Assembly: GCA_029776225.1 (NCBI GenBank)
Contig: JAKOTR010000029.1
Location: 124,001 to 188,000, forward strand
Origin: Acidobacteriota bacterium
GTDB taxonomy: Bacteria; Acidobacteriota; Terriglobia; Bryobacterales; Bryobacteraceae
Length of the DNA stretch: 64,000 nucleotides
Direction: 5' to 3'
Below, in pieces: positions 54,767-62,555 of this stretch. The notes under the pieces are model-generated. The model was not told the origin of the DNA, ran no database searches, and saw only the letters and a program-made list of their open reading frames with translations. Within the stretch, counting starts at the first letter, position 1, and every line of letters begins with the position of its first letter. Both the position numbers and the translations under genes were made by a program.

Positions 54767-55975
54767 TCAAACCGCCCCGACCGGCCGGACCGTTGTCGCT
54801 GTTTTACATCTGTTCACGATTTCCCTCGCCACCGCGCGCGATTCCTCGTCGATCTGGAGAACTTCTTCCACCGAACGCGCCTGCCTGACCGGCACGCGCG
54901 CCAACGTCTCCTCCACGACGCCGGCAATGCCCGTAAACCCCACGTTCCCGCGCAGAAAAGCTTCTACAGCAACCTCATCGGCCGCGTTCAGCGTGCAAGT
55001 AGCGGATCCCCCTGTTTCCTGTGCCTGGTAGGCCAATGCCAGCAGCCGGAACTTGTCCATGTCCGGCGGCTCGAATTCCCATACCCGCGCCTCACGCCAG
55101 TCCAGGCGCGGAACCACGGAGGCTTCCCTGTCCGGATAGGTGAGCGCGTACTGGATGGGCATGCGCATGTCGGTTGCCGAGATCTGCGCGATCACGCTCC
55201 CGTCGGTGTACTCCACCATCGCATGCAGCGAGGATTGGGGATGAACCACGATTTCGACCACTGACGGCGGCACGCCGAAAAGCCAGCAGGCTTCAATCAC
55301 CTCGAAGCCCTTATTCATCATCGTAGCGGAGTCGATCGTGATCCGCTTGCCCATCTTCCAGGTTGGATGCTGGAGCGCCTGTTCCGGAGTCACTTTGTCC
55401 AGCAATTCTTTCGGCGTCTTCCGGAAGGGTCCGCCGGAAGCTGTCAGAATGATGCGCGCCACCTCCGAGCGCCGCCCTCCGCGCAGGCACTGGTGGACCC
55501 CGTTGTGCTCGCTGTCTACGGGGATCAGCTCGGTACCGGCCTCGCGCGCCGCTTCCGTCACCAGCTTCCCGCCCGCTACCAGAACCTCTTTGTTCGCCAG
55601 CCCCACGGTCTTGCCCAGCCGGACGGCTTCGTACGTCGCCTCCAGCCCCGCCACTCCGACAATCGCCGACATCACGAAATCGACTTCCGGGGCGGCAGCG
55701 GCAGCCACCCTCGCCCGGGGGCCGAACTCCAGTTGCGGCCAGGCCGATTTCGCCATCCCGGTTTCCGCAAGCTCCTCGATTAGACGCTCACGATCCGCCT
55801 CCGTTGCCACGACTGCAACCTGGGGCCGGAACTCCGCCACCTGCCGGGCCAGCAGTTCGGCGTTCCTTCCGGCTACCAGCGCAAACACGCTAAAGTCGTC
55901 GCGCCGGCTCCGGACTACGTCGAGGGTGCTGCATCCGATGGAACCCGTGGAACCGAGAACGGTGAGTTTCTTCAT
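54767..55975 (-). CDS. dxr: 1-deoxy-D-xylulose 5-phosphate reductoisomerase
   Basis: The 402-aa enzyme opens with the NADPH motif VLGSTGSIGCSTLDVV and contains the metal/substrate motif PVDSEHNGVHQCL, LTASGGPFR and MGKRITIDSATMMNKGFEVIEA. It catalyses the committed step of the MEP isoprenoid pathway, which supplies the prenyl chains used by MqnP elsewhere in the window. A TATACT box at 56001-56006 (minus strand) would start transcription about 20 bases before the ATG. Confidence 0.96.
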   Translation of the reverse strand: MKKLTVLGSTGSIGCSTLDVVRSRRDDFSVFALVAGRNAELLARQVAEFRPQVAVVATEADRERLIEELAETGMAKSAWPQLEFGPRARVAAAAAPEVDFVMSAIVGVAGLEATYEAVRLGKTVGLANKEVLVAGGKLVTEAAREAGTELIPVDSEHNGVHQCLRGGRRSEVARIILTASGGPFRKTPKELLDKVTPEQALQHPTWKMGKRITIDSATMMNKGFEVIEACWLFGVPPSVVEIVVHPQSSLHAMVEYTDGSVIAQISATDMRMPIQYALTYPDREASVVPRLDWREARVWEFEPPDMDKFRLLALAYQAQETGGSATCTLNAADEVAVEAFLRGNVGFTGIAGVVEETLARVPVRQARSVEEVLQIDEESRAVAREIVNRCKTATTVRPVGAV

Positions 55976-56232
55976 TGAGCGACCGTAAGCAACATTTATC
56001 AGTATAAATCCGAACCGGAGTCCATCTCAGATTCGGTTTTCAGAATCTTCACTGTTGCAAGTTTCATCAGTGGGAGGGTTTCGGGCGGCTTTTTCTTTGT
56101 GGGGCGCCGGGGAGGATTGCTTCAGGGGTCTTTTATTTAGAGGTTAGTCTCGCTTTGGTGGGAGTTGCCTCCCCGGCTTGTTTCCAATAATAGAAGATCT
56201 CAGACCAGAATGCAACTAATTTTTGTAGATTT
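55976..56232 (-). other. Structured intergenic region between the dehydrogenase gene and dxr
   Basis: These 257 bases are non-coding. GCCGGGGAGG (56106-56115) and CCTCCCCGGC (56168-56177) are perfect 10-base arms spaced by 52 bases, long enough to enclose further structure. The region is more AT-rich than its neighbours. The dxr promoter candidate lies at its dxr end. It could hold a small RNA or a terminator for the dehydrogenase gene. Confidence 0.4.
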
Positions 56233-57126
56233 TTAGCGCCGCCTCACTTCAACTCCCGCCCAGGCCTCCAAAACCTTGATAGAAGAGCAGAAATCCTCAT
56301 CTCCATAGCCGGCTGCGATCGCCGCCTGATACATTTGCTGGGTGATCGCGGTCAGCGGAAGCGGCACTCCCTGCTGTTTTCCGGATTCCAGCGCCAGCCC
56401 AACGTCCTTGTGCATCCACCGCACCGAAAAATTCGTCTCGAAGTTGCGGTCGAGCACGTAGGGCGCTTTGAAGGCGATCAAACCGGAGCGGGCGGCGCTG
56501 TTGTTCAGGATTTCCAGCATCAGCTCGGGGTCGACTCCCGCCTTCGTGCTCAGCACCATGCCTTCGTTAAATGCCTGCAAGAGGTTGGAAAGAATGAGGT
56601 TCTGGGTAAGCTTGGCGTTCAGCCCCATGCCCTGCTCCCCGCAATAGTAGAACTGCCTCCCCATTACCTCGAAGTATGGCCGCACGCGCTCGAAGACTTC
56701 CTTGTCCCCGCCGATCATGAAGGTGAGCGTGCCGTTTTCGGCCCCTGGTTTGGAACCCGTGCAGGGCGCGTCGAGAAAATGTATGCCTTTGGCCGCCAGT
56801 TCCCGGCCGATTTTCCGGCTGCCGGCGACCGAGATGGTGCTCGTGTCCACGATCACCGAGCCCTTCCGCGCCCCTTCGATCATCCCGTCCGGCCCCAGAA
56901 TCACCTGTTCGGACATGGCCGTGTCGCCGACGCACAGAAAAGAACACTCAGCGAACTCGGCCACCTCGCGCGGCGTCCGGCAGAACACGCCCTTTTCCGC
57001 TTCGGCCAGTTCCTGCGCCTTGCGGGCCGTGTGCGACCAGACCGCGACGCAGTGCCCGGCGCGCATCAGGTTGCGCGCCATCGGATACCCCATGATTCCC
57101 AGTCCAAGAAAACCTAGCTGTGCCAA
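56233..57126 (-). CDS. NAD(P)-dependent beta-hydroxyacid dehydrogenase
   Basis: The 297-aa protein has the 3-hydroxyisobutyrate dehydrogenase family layout: GFLGLGIMGYPMARNL (dinucleotide fold), VDTSTISVAGSRKI, FLDAPCTGSKPGAENGTLTFMIGG (substrate site) and the catalytic Lys in GLNAKLTQNLILSN. A helical C-terminal domain follows. Substrates could be 3-hydroxyisobutyrate, tartronate semialdehyde or glyoxylate/succinic semialdehyde; the sequence alone does not decide. It is a single-gene unit between two non-coding stretches. Confidence 0.88.
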   Translation of the reverse strand: MAQLGFLGLGIMGYPMARNLMRAGHCVAVWSHTARKAQELAEAEKGVFCRTPREVAEFAECSFLCVGDTAMSEQVILGPDGMIEGARKGSVIVDTSTISVAGSRKIGRELAAKGIHFLDAPCTGSKPGAENGTLTFMIGGDKEVFERVRPYFEVMGRQFYYCGEQGMGLNAKLTQNLILSNLLQAFNEGMVLSTKAGVDPELMLEILNNSAARSGLIAFKAPYVLDRNFETNFSVRWMHKDVGLALESGKQQGVPLPLTAITQQMYQAAIAAGYGDEDFCSSIKVLEAWAGVEVRRR

Positions 57127-57188
57127 GCAGTTCCTCCGAAAGACAGTATAATAGCGCCCCCTGCTTACAGTCCCTTAAACAACAAAAT

Positions 57189-57213
57189 GCCGGAGAAGGC
57201 ATCCTTCTCCGGC
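57189..57213 (-). terminator. Strong intrinsic terminator after the receiver-like gene
   Basis: GCCGGAGAAGG (57189-57199) and CCTTCTCCGGC (57203-57213) are perfect 11-base arms around a 3-base loop. On the minus strand the stem is followed by the T-rich ATTTTGTTGTTT. It ends the transcript of the gene at 57282-57713. Confidence 0.85.
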
Positions 57214-57281
57214 CTTCGGAGAACCCATCCCCTGTCAATAGCGGACTCACCCGCCCTTTCACGGGCCCCAATGACTCTGGC

Positions 57282-57713
57282 CTAATAGTCTAGGCGCGTT
57301 CGGGTCTCTTCACCATCCCCCTTTTTCTGTATTTTTTCTTCGCGCGGTTTACGGCCGCCGCTCCCCGCTTTCGATTTCAGAAGGGATCGAACCGCTTCCA
57401 CGAGCGCCTCAGGGGCAAAGGGCTTGCACAGGACCGGCATTCCGGCCGGGAATTCCGAGCCTCCGACTCCGGACAGCCCGAGCATTTTCATCCCGGGATA
57501 CCTTTTCGAGAGTTCCTTGAGTTCCGGCGGCTGCCCGTCAATCACCAAAAGGTCAATCTCGCCCCTACGCTGTTCGTAAAGCCGTACAGCGCTCTCTCCA
57601 TTTCGGGCCTGAATAACTGAAAAACCCGCCCTCTGAAGAATCTCTTTCACCAACTGCCGCACCGCGGGCTCGCGTTCGATGACCATCACGGTCGCCGTCT
57701 TATCCAGAGGCAT
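57282..57713 (-). CDS. Receiver-domain protein with altered acidic pocket
   Basis: The 143-aa protein folds like a response-regulator receiver, but the usual Asp-Asp pair is replaced by Glu13-Arg14-Glu15 (VIEREP). The phosphoacceptor position Asp59 (LLVIDGQPP), Ser81 and Lys97 (LCKPF) are kept. A basic/charged tail (about 113-143) follows. Changed acidic residues suggest weak or absent phosphorylation, or a pseudo-receiver used in protein binding. No kinase is adjacent. A strong terminator follows the gene. Confidence 0.78.
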   Translation of the reverse strand: MPLDKTATVMVIEREPAVRQLVKEILQRAGFSVIQARNGESAVRLYEQRRGEIDLLVIDGQPPELKELSKRYPGMKMLGLSGVGGSEFPAGMPVLCKPFAPEALVEAVRSLLKSKAGSGGRKPREEKIQKKGDGEETRTRLDY

Positions 57714-58087
57714 TCTCGCTAGGAAACCCGCCGCGCAGGCGTGCGCTTACGAACTGCCACGTGCGCTTCACTTCCCGCCCGGCGAACAAAAGCCCAGGTT
57801 ACGGCTGCCGGGTGGACCAGGCCCAGCATCTTCAACCGGCGCCGCCTCCCCCGCAAGAAGCCGGCGCGGAGGGCCGCAACCTGGGACTGCAAAGGAGATT
57901 CCCAATGGTTAGTGACTTCGGGCCGCGATTCGTTACAGAAAATCCGGAAAAATTTCTCCGCTTTAAAAGACCGGGTGCGACGAGCACCTGAAAGGGTGAG
58001 CGAGGCCCATCCCGGCTCCACGCCTGGGCCAGCAGGACCTCGCCTTTGAGGATCCGGAAGCGCCAATACGTCAGGGAATCGGTTTTC
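57714..58087. other. Intergenic region without an established gene
   Basis: About 374 bases lie between the receiver-like gene and the anti-sigma gene, both on the minus strand. Overlapping open frames on both strands look like by-products of GC-rich sequence. The only signal that stands out is a 28-codon frame with a good ribosome binding site on the plus strand, listed separately. No riboswitch or tRNA motif was recognised. Confidence 0.5.
57905..57991 (+). CDS. Possible 28-residue peptide
   Basis: AAGGAGA lies 6-7 bases before ATG at 57905, an almost ideal arrangement, and the frame ends with TGA at 57989-57991. The peptide is basic (several Lys and Arg) with Phe residues and no membrane segment. 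No homologue is known to me and there is no partner gene on the same strand. It is kept only because of the start context and its proximity to the candidate peptide locus at 59486. Confidence 0.22.
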   Translation: MVSDFGPRFVTENPEKFLRFKRPGATST

Positions 58088-58741
58088 TTAATCGAGTTGT
58101 ATCTTGAAGCCGAAACGGGCTGTTTCCGAAAGGTCCCCGCTGCAACGTAAAACAAGTGTGTAGGCTCCTGACTGCAGGCGGGAAACCGGAATGAGGATGC
58201 TGATGTGGGCGGCGGGAGAAGCGGGCGCCGGCGCGGCGACCGAGAAACCGCCGCTCTCCGGAGCTTCCGCCCGGATATCGCACACGTAGGCAGAGCATTC
58301 GGCGCCTGGCGGGATATCGAGCAAGAGGCCCACGAACAGCGCCTCCTTCGGCACGGCAAGCACCTGATCGCCGCCCTGCCCTACCGGCCGGAGGAAGTGC
58401 GCCACGTAGGCGCGGGGTTCGCCGAGCCGCTGCAACTCCTTCCGCAGCCGCGGAATTCGCACGAGTTCCTGGTAGCCGGCGATCGCCGCCAGAGCGGCTG
58501 CCGCCGTGATCAGGTAGGCTGGGCGCAGCCAGCCGGTCGCCGTCCGCCGGCCCGCGTAATCGCCGCCCTCCGCCAGGACAGCGCGGGCGTTGGCCGCAAA
58601 CGCGGCCCCTGCTTCCACTTCCGCCGCGCATTCGGGGCATTCGAAGTAATGCTCTTCGAAGGCGCTCCGTTCGGCGGGCGATAGCTCGTTGAGCAGATAC
58701 TTGTCGGCGGCCTGACGTTCAACAGCCTCCCGGTGGTTCAT
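58088..58741 (-). CDS. Membrane-anchored zinc-finger anti-sigma factor
   Basis: The 217-aa product has an N-terminal anti-sigma domain with the zinc motif His31-x3-Cys35-x2-Cys38 (HYFECPEC), preceded by LLNELSPAERSAFEEH. One membrane helix (about 72-92) and a periplasmic beta-rich sensor domain (about 100-217) complete it. It would hold the ECF sigma factor encoded 45 bases upstream. The C-terminal part resembles the carbohydrate/peptide-sensing tails seen in such proteins, without a named domain. Confidence 0.85.
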   Translation of the reverse strand: MNHREAVERQAADKYLLNELSPAERSAFEEHYFECPECAAEVEAGAAFAANARAVLAEGGDYAGRRTATGWLRPAYLITAAAALAAIAGYQELVRIPRLRKELQRLGEPRAYVAHFLRPVGQGGDQVLAVPKEALFVGLLLDIPPGAECSAYVCDIRAEAPESGGFSVAAPAPASPAAHISILIPVSRLQSGAYTLVLRCSGDLSETARFGFKIQLD

Positions 58742-58786
58742 GTCACATCATTCAAACGTTACAGTGAAACTCCGGCCGCTTGCGTT

Positions 58787-59371
58787 TCATGTCTTGGCCA
58801 GCCTTTCACAATATAAAGTCATTTTCTGCCGAAAGCTAGCCTTGGCCCGGTGCACCAAAACTCTTAAGTACTCGGGGCTGACTTGCATTTCCTGGCAGAC
58901 CTCCGCCTTTGACTTCTCCTCAAGAAATAACTTCCGCAGCGCCGTCCGTTCCTTGGGAGACAGTTCCGCAAGCACGCTTTCCACGAGTTTCTTGCGTTCC
59001 TCAGTGATCAGACCTCTTTCCAGTTCCATGCGCTCGTCCGCAGGCTCGGGCACTTCATCGGCTGTTATACCGCCATATCTTTCTTCCATGCGGCGGTACT
59101 CCCACAGCACATGATTCGAAGTCGCACATACAAAAGCGCCTAAACTGGCGGGCTGAGTAATTCCCTCCGACCGGACAGCCAGCAAGACCCGCAGGAGCGT
59201 TTCCTGCATCACATCCTGCAACATCTGCCACGAGCGCACGCCGTTAAGTAGCTTGAGCCGGAGTATTTTCCCGAAGTATCTGCTGAAATGGCTCTCCGTT
59301 TCGGCATCTCCTTCTCTTAATCGCTTCAGATACTCCGCGTCGAACTGAACTTCTTCGGCGGTATCTCCCAT
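58787..59371 (-). CDS. ECF-type RNA polymerase sigma factor
   Basis: The 194-aa protein has sigma region 2 (about 25-95, with LKLLNGVRSWQMLQDVMQETLLRVLLAV) and region 4 (about 130-185, ELSPKERTALRKLF, then the helix-turn-helix CQEMQVSPEYLRVLVHRAKASFRQ), without region 3. It is followed by its anti-sigma factor gene and is divergent from the peptide/radical SAM pair at 59486, so that pair is a candidate target. Related proteins in Acidobacteriota often regulate neighbouring genes. Confidence 0.9.
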   Translation of the reverse strand: MGDTAEEVQFDAEYLKRLREGDAETESHFSRYFGKILRLKLLNGVRSWQMLQDVMQETLLRVLLAVRSEGITQPASLGAFVCATSNHVLWEYRRMEERYGGITADEVPEPADERMELERGLITEERKKLVESVLAELSPKERTALRKLFLEEKSKAEVCQEMQVSPEYLRVLVHRAKASFRQKMTLYCERLAKT

Positions 59372-59385
59372 TTCGGAAATGCCGT

Positions 59386-59414
59386 ACTATATCGGCTTCA
59401 ATCTTCACGCGCAA
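59386..59414 (-). promoter_or_regulatory. Promoter candidate of the ECF sigma gene
   Basis: On the minus strand, TTGCGC (59409-59414) and TATAGT (59386-59391) are separated by 17 bases and lie 15 bases from the sigma start codon. The leader would be about 8 bases, much like that of the aroF leader. The same 114-base divergent gap must hold the promoter of the peptide gene at 59486. Confidence 0.45.
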
Positions 59415-59485
59415 GGGAGTAATAACCGGAACATTGATTCCAGAACTCTCTTACCAATTACTCCTGGCAATTAAGGGAGGGTTAA

Positions 59486-59593
59486 ATGAAAATCCTTGAC
59501 GCGGCACTCCCCTGTTCTGTTAAAAAAGATTCAGGTTCCTCCAGCAGCTCTGGGTCTGGATGGGGCATAACCACTTTCCAGGAGGGTCCATGA
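59486..59593 (+). CDS. Ser/Gly-rich 35-residue peptide, candidate RiPP precursor
   Basis: ATG at 59486 has GGAGG 5 bases upstream (59476-59480), an ideal ribosome binding site. The frame ends with TGA at 59591-59593, overlapping the ATG of the radical SAM gene (ATGA). The peptide has a leader-like N-terminal part (MKILDAALPCSVKKD) and a C-terminal part beginning SGSSSSSGSGWGITTF with one Trp, one Phe and many Ser/Gly. Small size, low complexity, a leader/core look and coupling to a radical SAM/SPASM-like enzyme fit a ribosomally made, post-translationally modified peptide. No such precursor family is known to me. The last codons coincide with the ribosome binding site of the next gene, which could make the C-terminus incidental. 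Confidence 0.6.
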   Translation: MKILDAALPCSVKKDSGSSSSSGSGWGITTFQEGP

Positions 59594-60888
59594 TCGCCAG
59601 GGAAACTCGTGAAAACAGAGGTGCGCCGGCTGCATTCCGCCTGGATGTCCGGTTGCACGAACTACTTACAAAGACACCTCAGAGGCCGGCCCCGCTGCCC
59701 GGAGACGATCAATTAACGCTCCCCGAGCCTGTCTTCCCGCAATTTCCGGAAAAACTGGCCGAAACGCATCCGGACGACGTGGAAAAACCCGATCCGCACC
59801 GGCGCCGCTGGACCGCCCCGCTCGTTATACGCTGTCTCCGGGGCTGGCTGACTCCCTACATCCGTTCGCGAGTGCTTCCCGGCGACTTTCACCCGATCAT
59901 CGCTTACCTGTTCACGGAGTGGAAGTGCAATCTGGATTGCCATTACTGCTGGGCATTCGACAACTCCGTGAAGGGGATGACCGAGGCCACGGCGCGGCGC
60001 TCGATCGACTGGCTGCGCGATACGGGATGCGGCGTTCTGGCGCTCATGGGCGGCGAACCGCTGCTCAGGCCGCAATTCGTGCACAAAGTCGTGTATTACG
60101 CGGCAAAAAAGGGCTTTTGGGTGTACGTTCCCACCAACGGGCGGCTGCTGCGCCCCGGCGTGGTCGACCGCCTGGGCGACGCCGGAGTCGCCACCGTGAA
60201 CTTCGCCGTCGACGCCGTGGATGAAAAGCCCGGGCTACCCAAGGCCCTGAACCCGGTCCGGCGAAACTTCGAATACCTCGTAAACCGGCAATACCGCTAC
60301 GGTTATTCGGTTTTCTTCAACATGAATATCTGCCGGACCAATCTGGAGGATATCAAGCAGCTCACCGAGATCGCCCACAAGCACGGGATCGCCACCGACT
60401 ATCACATCAATGAATCGCCGATGCTCGAGCAGAGTCACTTTAAGCACCTGAACGGGAACAGCACCTTCATCACCCCCGAGGACTGGCCCCGAGTAGACGA
60501 GTTGATCGACTGGATCATAGAGAAGAACCGGCAGGGCTACAAGATGGTGAACTCCATTGCCCGCCTCAATGAAATGAAGGAGTTCATGCGCGGCAAGGTG
60601 CAGTCATGGAACTGCCGGGCGGGACAGAACTCGCTGATTATACGCGTCGACGGAACGCTGGCGCCGTGCTTCCCGATGTACTCGGCCAACTATGACTGGG
60701 GCGTGGCGGGAAATCATAAGTTCGACACCGCACAATTGAACGAGATGAAGCAATCCTGCCAGCCGCATTGTTTCTCGACGCTGAACCACAACCTTGCCTA
60801 CTGTTACAACGCCTCGCGCGCGATCAAGTGGGTACTGCGGCAGGCGCTCAGAGGTTTTCAGGGAGTAACCGGCAGCTTCGAGGACTAA
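59590..60888 (+). CDS. Radical SAM enzyme with C-terminal auxiliary-cluster-like Cys region
   Basis: ATG at 59590 has AGGAGGG upstream and overlaps the peptide stop. The 432-aa enzyme has a 90-residue Pro-rich N-terminal extension and the radical SAM motif Cys113-Cys117-Cys120 (CNLDCHYCW). GGEPLLRPQ and YVPTNGRLL follow. A C-terminal region with at least six Cys (WNCRAGQ, LAPCFPMY, SCQPHCFS, LAYCYN) resembles SPASM/twitch domains that hold further 4Fe-4S clusters. Such enzymes usually modify peptides, which suits the coupled 35-residue peptide. HpnH-like or other small-molecule roles cannot be excluded. An SDR gene follows after 47 bases. Confidence 0.85.
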   Translation: MIARETRENRGAPAAFRLDVRLHELLTKTPQRPAPLPGDDQLTLPEPVFPQFPEKLAETHPDDVEKPDPHRRRWTAPLVIRCLRGWLTPYIRSRVLPGDFHPIIAYLFTEWKCNLDCHYCWAFDNSVKGMTEATARRSIDWLRDTGCGVLALMGGEPLLRPQFVHKVVYYAAKKGFWVYVPTNGRLLRPGVVDRLGDAGVATVNFAVDAVDEKPGLPKALNPVRRNFEYLVNRQYRYGYSVFFNMNICRTNLEDIKQLTEIAHKHGIATDYHINESPMLEQSHFKHLNGNSTFITPEDWPRVDELIDWIIEKNRQGYKMVNSIARLNEMKEFMRGKVQSWNCRAGQNSLIIRVDGTLAPCFPMYSANYDWGVAGNHKFDTAQLNEMKQSCQPHCFSTLNHNLAYCYNASRAIKWVLRQALRGFQGVTGSFED

Positions 60889-60935
60889 GGGGTTTCCGAG
60901 CCGCTATACTCCGAAATTGGAGAATATTGCGGCTC

Positions 60936-61706
60936 ATGTCCGTACTGGATCTGTTCAGACTTGATGGAAAGACCGCGCTGGTGACAGGCTGCAAGCGCGG
61001 CATCGGAAGGGCGTTGGCCGTCGCGCTGGCCGAAGCGGGCGCCGATATCGTCGGCGTCAGCCGGACTCTGGAATGCCCCGGCAGCGAAGTCGAGAAGGAG
61101 GTGCGCGCGCTGGGCCGGATGTTCACGGGCTACGCGTGCGACTTCGCGGACCGGAAAGCGGTCTACGCGCTCGTGGACCGCGTGCTGAAGGAACTCCCCC
61201 CGATCGACATTCTGGTGAATAACGCCGGCACGACTCTGCGCAAGCCCGCGGCGGAGCACCCCGACGAATATTGGGATCTTGTGATCGAGACGAACCTCAA
61301 TTCGCAGTTCGTGCTGACCCGCGAATTGGGCAAGCGGATGCTTGAGCGGGGCGCGGGCAAAATTATCTTCACGGCGTCGCTGCTTTCCTTTCAGGGCGGC
61401 ATTTACGTTCCGGGCTATGCGGCGGCAAAGGGCGGCATCGCGCAGCTCACCAAAGCGCTCTCAAACGAATGGGCGCCGAAGGGTGTGCAGGTGAACGCCA
61501 TCGCGCCCGGCTACATAGCGACCGATCTCACGGAGCCGCTGCGCGTCGATCCGGTGCGAAACCCGGACATCCTGGCGCGCATACCGGCCGGCCGGTGGGG
61601 CGAGCCGGCGGATCTGGCCGGAGCGGTCGTTTTTCTGGCTTCTCGCGCCTCGGATTACGTGACGGGAACGGTGCTCACGGTCGACGGCGGCTGGATGGCG
61701 CGCTAG
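60936..61706 (+). CDS. Short-chain dehydrogenase (2-deoxygluconate 3-dehydrogenase-like)
   Basis: The 256-aa classical SDR has the NAD motif TGCKRGIGRA, LVNNAGTTLRKPAAE, active-site Ser in TASLLSFQGG, Tyr-x3-Lys in PGYAAAKGG, and VNAIAPGYIATDLT. The sequence resembles KduD/gluconate 5-dehydrogenase enzymes. ATG at 60936 is chosen from the family start. A TATACT box at 60905-60910 may give it its own promoter, so it may not belong to the radical SAM unit. Confidence 0.85.
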   Translation: MSVLDLFRLDGKTALVTGCKRGIGRALAVALAEAGADIVGVSRTLECPGSEVEKEVRALGRMFTGYACDFADRKAVYALVDRVLKELPPIDILVNNAGTTLRKPAAEHPDEYWDLVIETNLNSQFVLTRELGKRMLERGAGKIIFTASLLSFQGGIYVPGYAAAKGGIAQLTKALSNEWAPKGVQVNAIAPGYIATDLTEPLRVDPVRNPDILARIPAGRWGEPADLAGAVVFLASRASDYVTGTVLTVDGGWMAR

Positions 61707-61778
61707 AAAGGCCGCGCGTACCCGCAAAGGTTTTTTGGGGACGGAGCGTCAAATTTGCGTGTCCACTCTGAGTAAGTG

Positions 61779-62555
61779 CTATCCGTAGCGGCCTTCGATG
61801 TAGTCGGCCGTGCGGGGGTCTTTTGGCGTGAGGAAGAGGTCTTCGGTCCGCGTGTGCTCGATCAGCTCGCCCATCAGCATGAATGCGCACTCGTGGCTGA
61901 CGCGGCGCGCCTGCGCCATGTTGTGGGTGACGATCACCACGGTGTAGCGCCCGGCCAGCGTCAGCATCAGCTCCTCGACGGCGAGCGTCGCCTCACTGTC
62001 CAGGGCGGAGCACGGCTCGTCCATCAGAATGATTTCCGGCTTGAGCGGCAGCAGCCGCGCGATGCAGAGTTTCTGCTGTTGATCGAGTTGCAGCGTGGTG
62101 GCGCGGACGTGCAGGCGGTCTTTCAGCTCGTCCCAGAGAAACACGTCGCGGAGCGCCTTTTCCACGATGTCGTCGAGCACGGATTTTCGCCACTTGAACA
62201 GCGGGCTGTGGATGCGCAGGCCGAAAACAATGTTCTCATACACGGAGATCGGCAGCGGGTTAGGCCGCTGGAACACCATTCCCACGGTCTTGCGCAGCTC
62301 GATCAGGGAAACGTCGGGCGCGTAGATATTCTGCCCCAGGATCTTGATTTCGCCGGACGTTCTTACATACCCGTAGCGCTCGTTGATGCGGTTGAAGCAG
62401 CGCAGCAGCGTGGTCTTCCCGCAGCCCGAGGGGCCGATCAGCGCGGTGATCTCGCCGCGCCGCACGCGAAAGTTCACGTTCCTCAGGGCCTGGAAATCCC
62501 CGTACCAGAGATTGAGATTCTTTGTCTCGATGCTGTGTACGGCGCCCGCGCTCAT
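61779..62555 (-). CDS. pstB: PstB-like phosphate transporter ATPase with degenerate signature motif
   Basis: The 258-aa protein has intact Walker A GPSGCGKT (41-48), Q-loop Gln96 (VFQRPNPLP), Walker B with catalytic Glu180 (LMDEPCSALD) and H-loop His211 (VTHNM). The ABC signature, however, reads LQLDQQQK (155-162) instead of LSGGQQQR, losing Ser and both Gly. The FNRINERY and RPNPLP segments are diagnostic of PstB. It overlaps the second PstB-like gene by 4 bases. The two proteins probably form a heterodimer under PstC/PstA. Confidence 0.9.
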   Translation of the reverse strand: MSAGAVHSIETKNLNLWYGDFQALRNVNFRVRRGEITALIGPSGCGKTTLLRCFNRINERYGYVRTSGEIKILGQNIYAPDVSLIELRKTVGMVFQRPNPLPISVYENIVFGLRIHSPLFKWRKSVLDDIVEKALRDVFLWDELKDRLHVRATTLQLDQQQKLCIARLLPLKPEIILMDEPCSALDSEATLAVEELMLTLAGRYTVVIVTHNMAQARRVSHECAFMLMGELIEHTRTEDLFLTPKDPRTADYIEGRYG

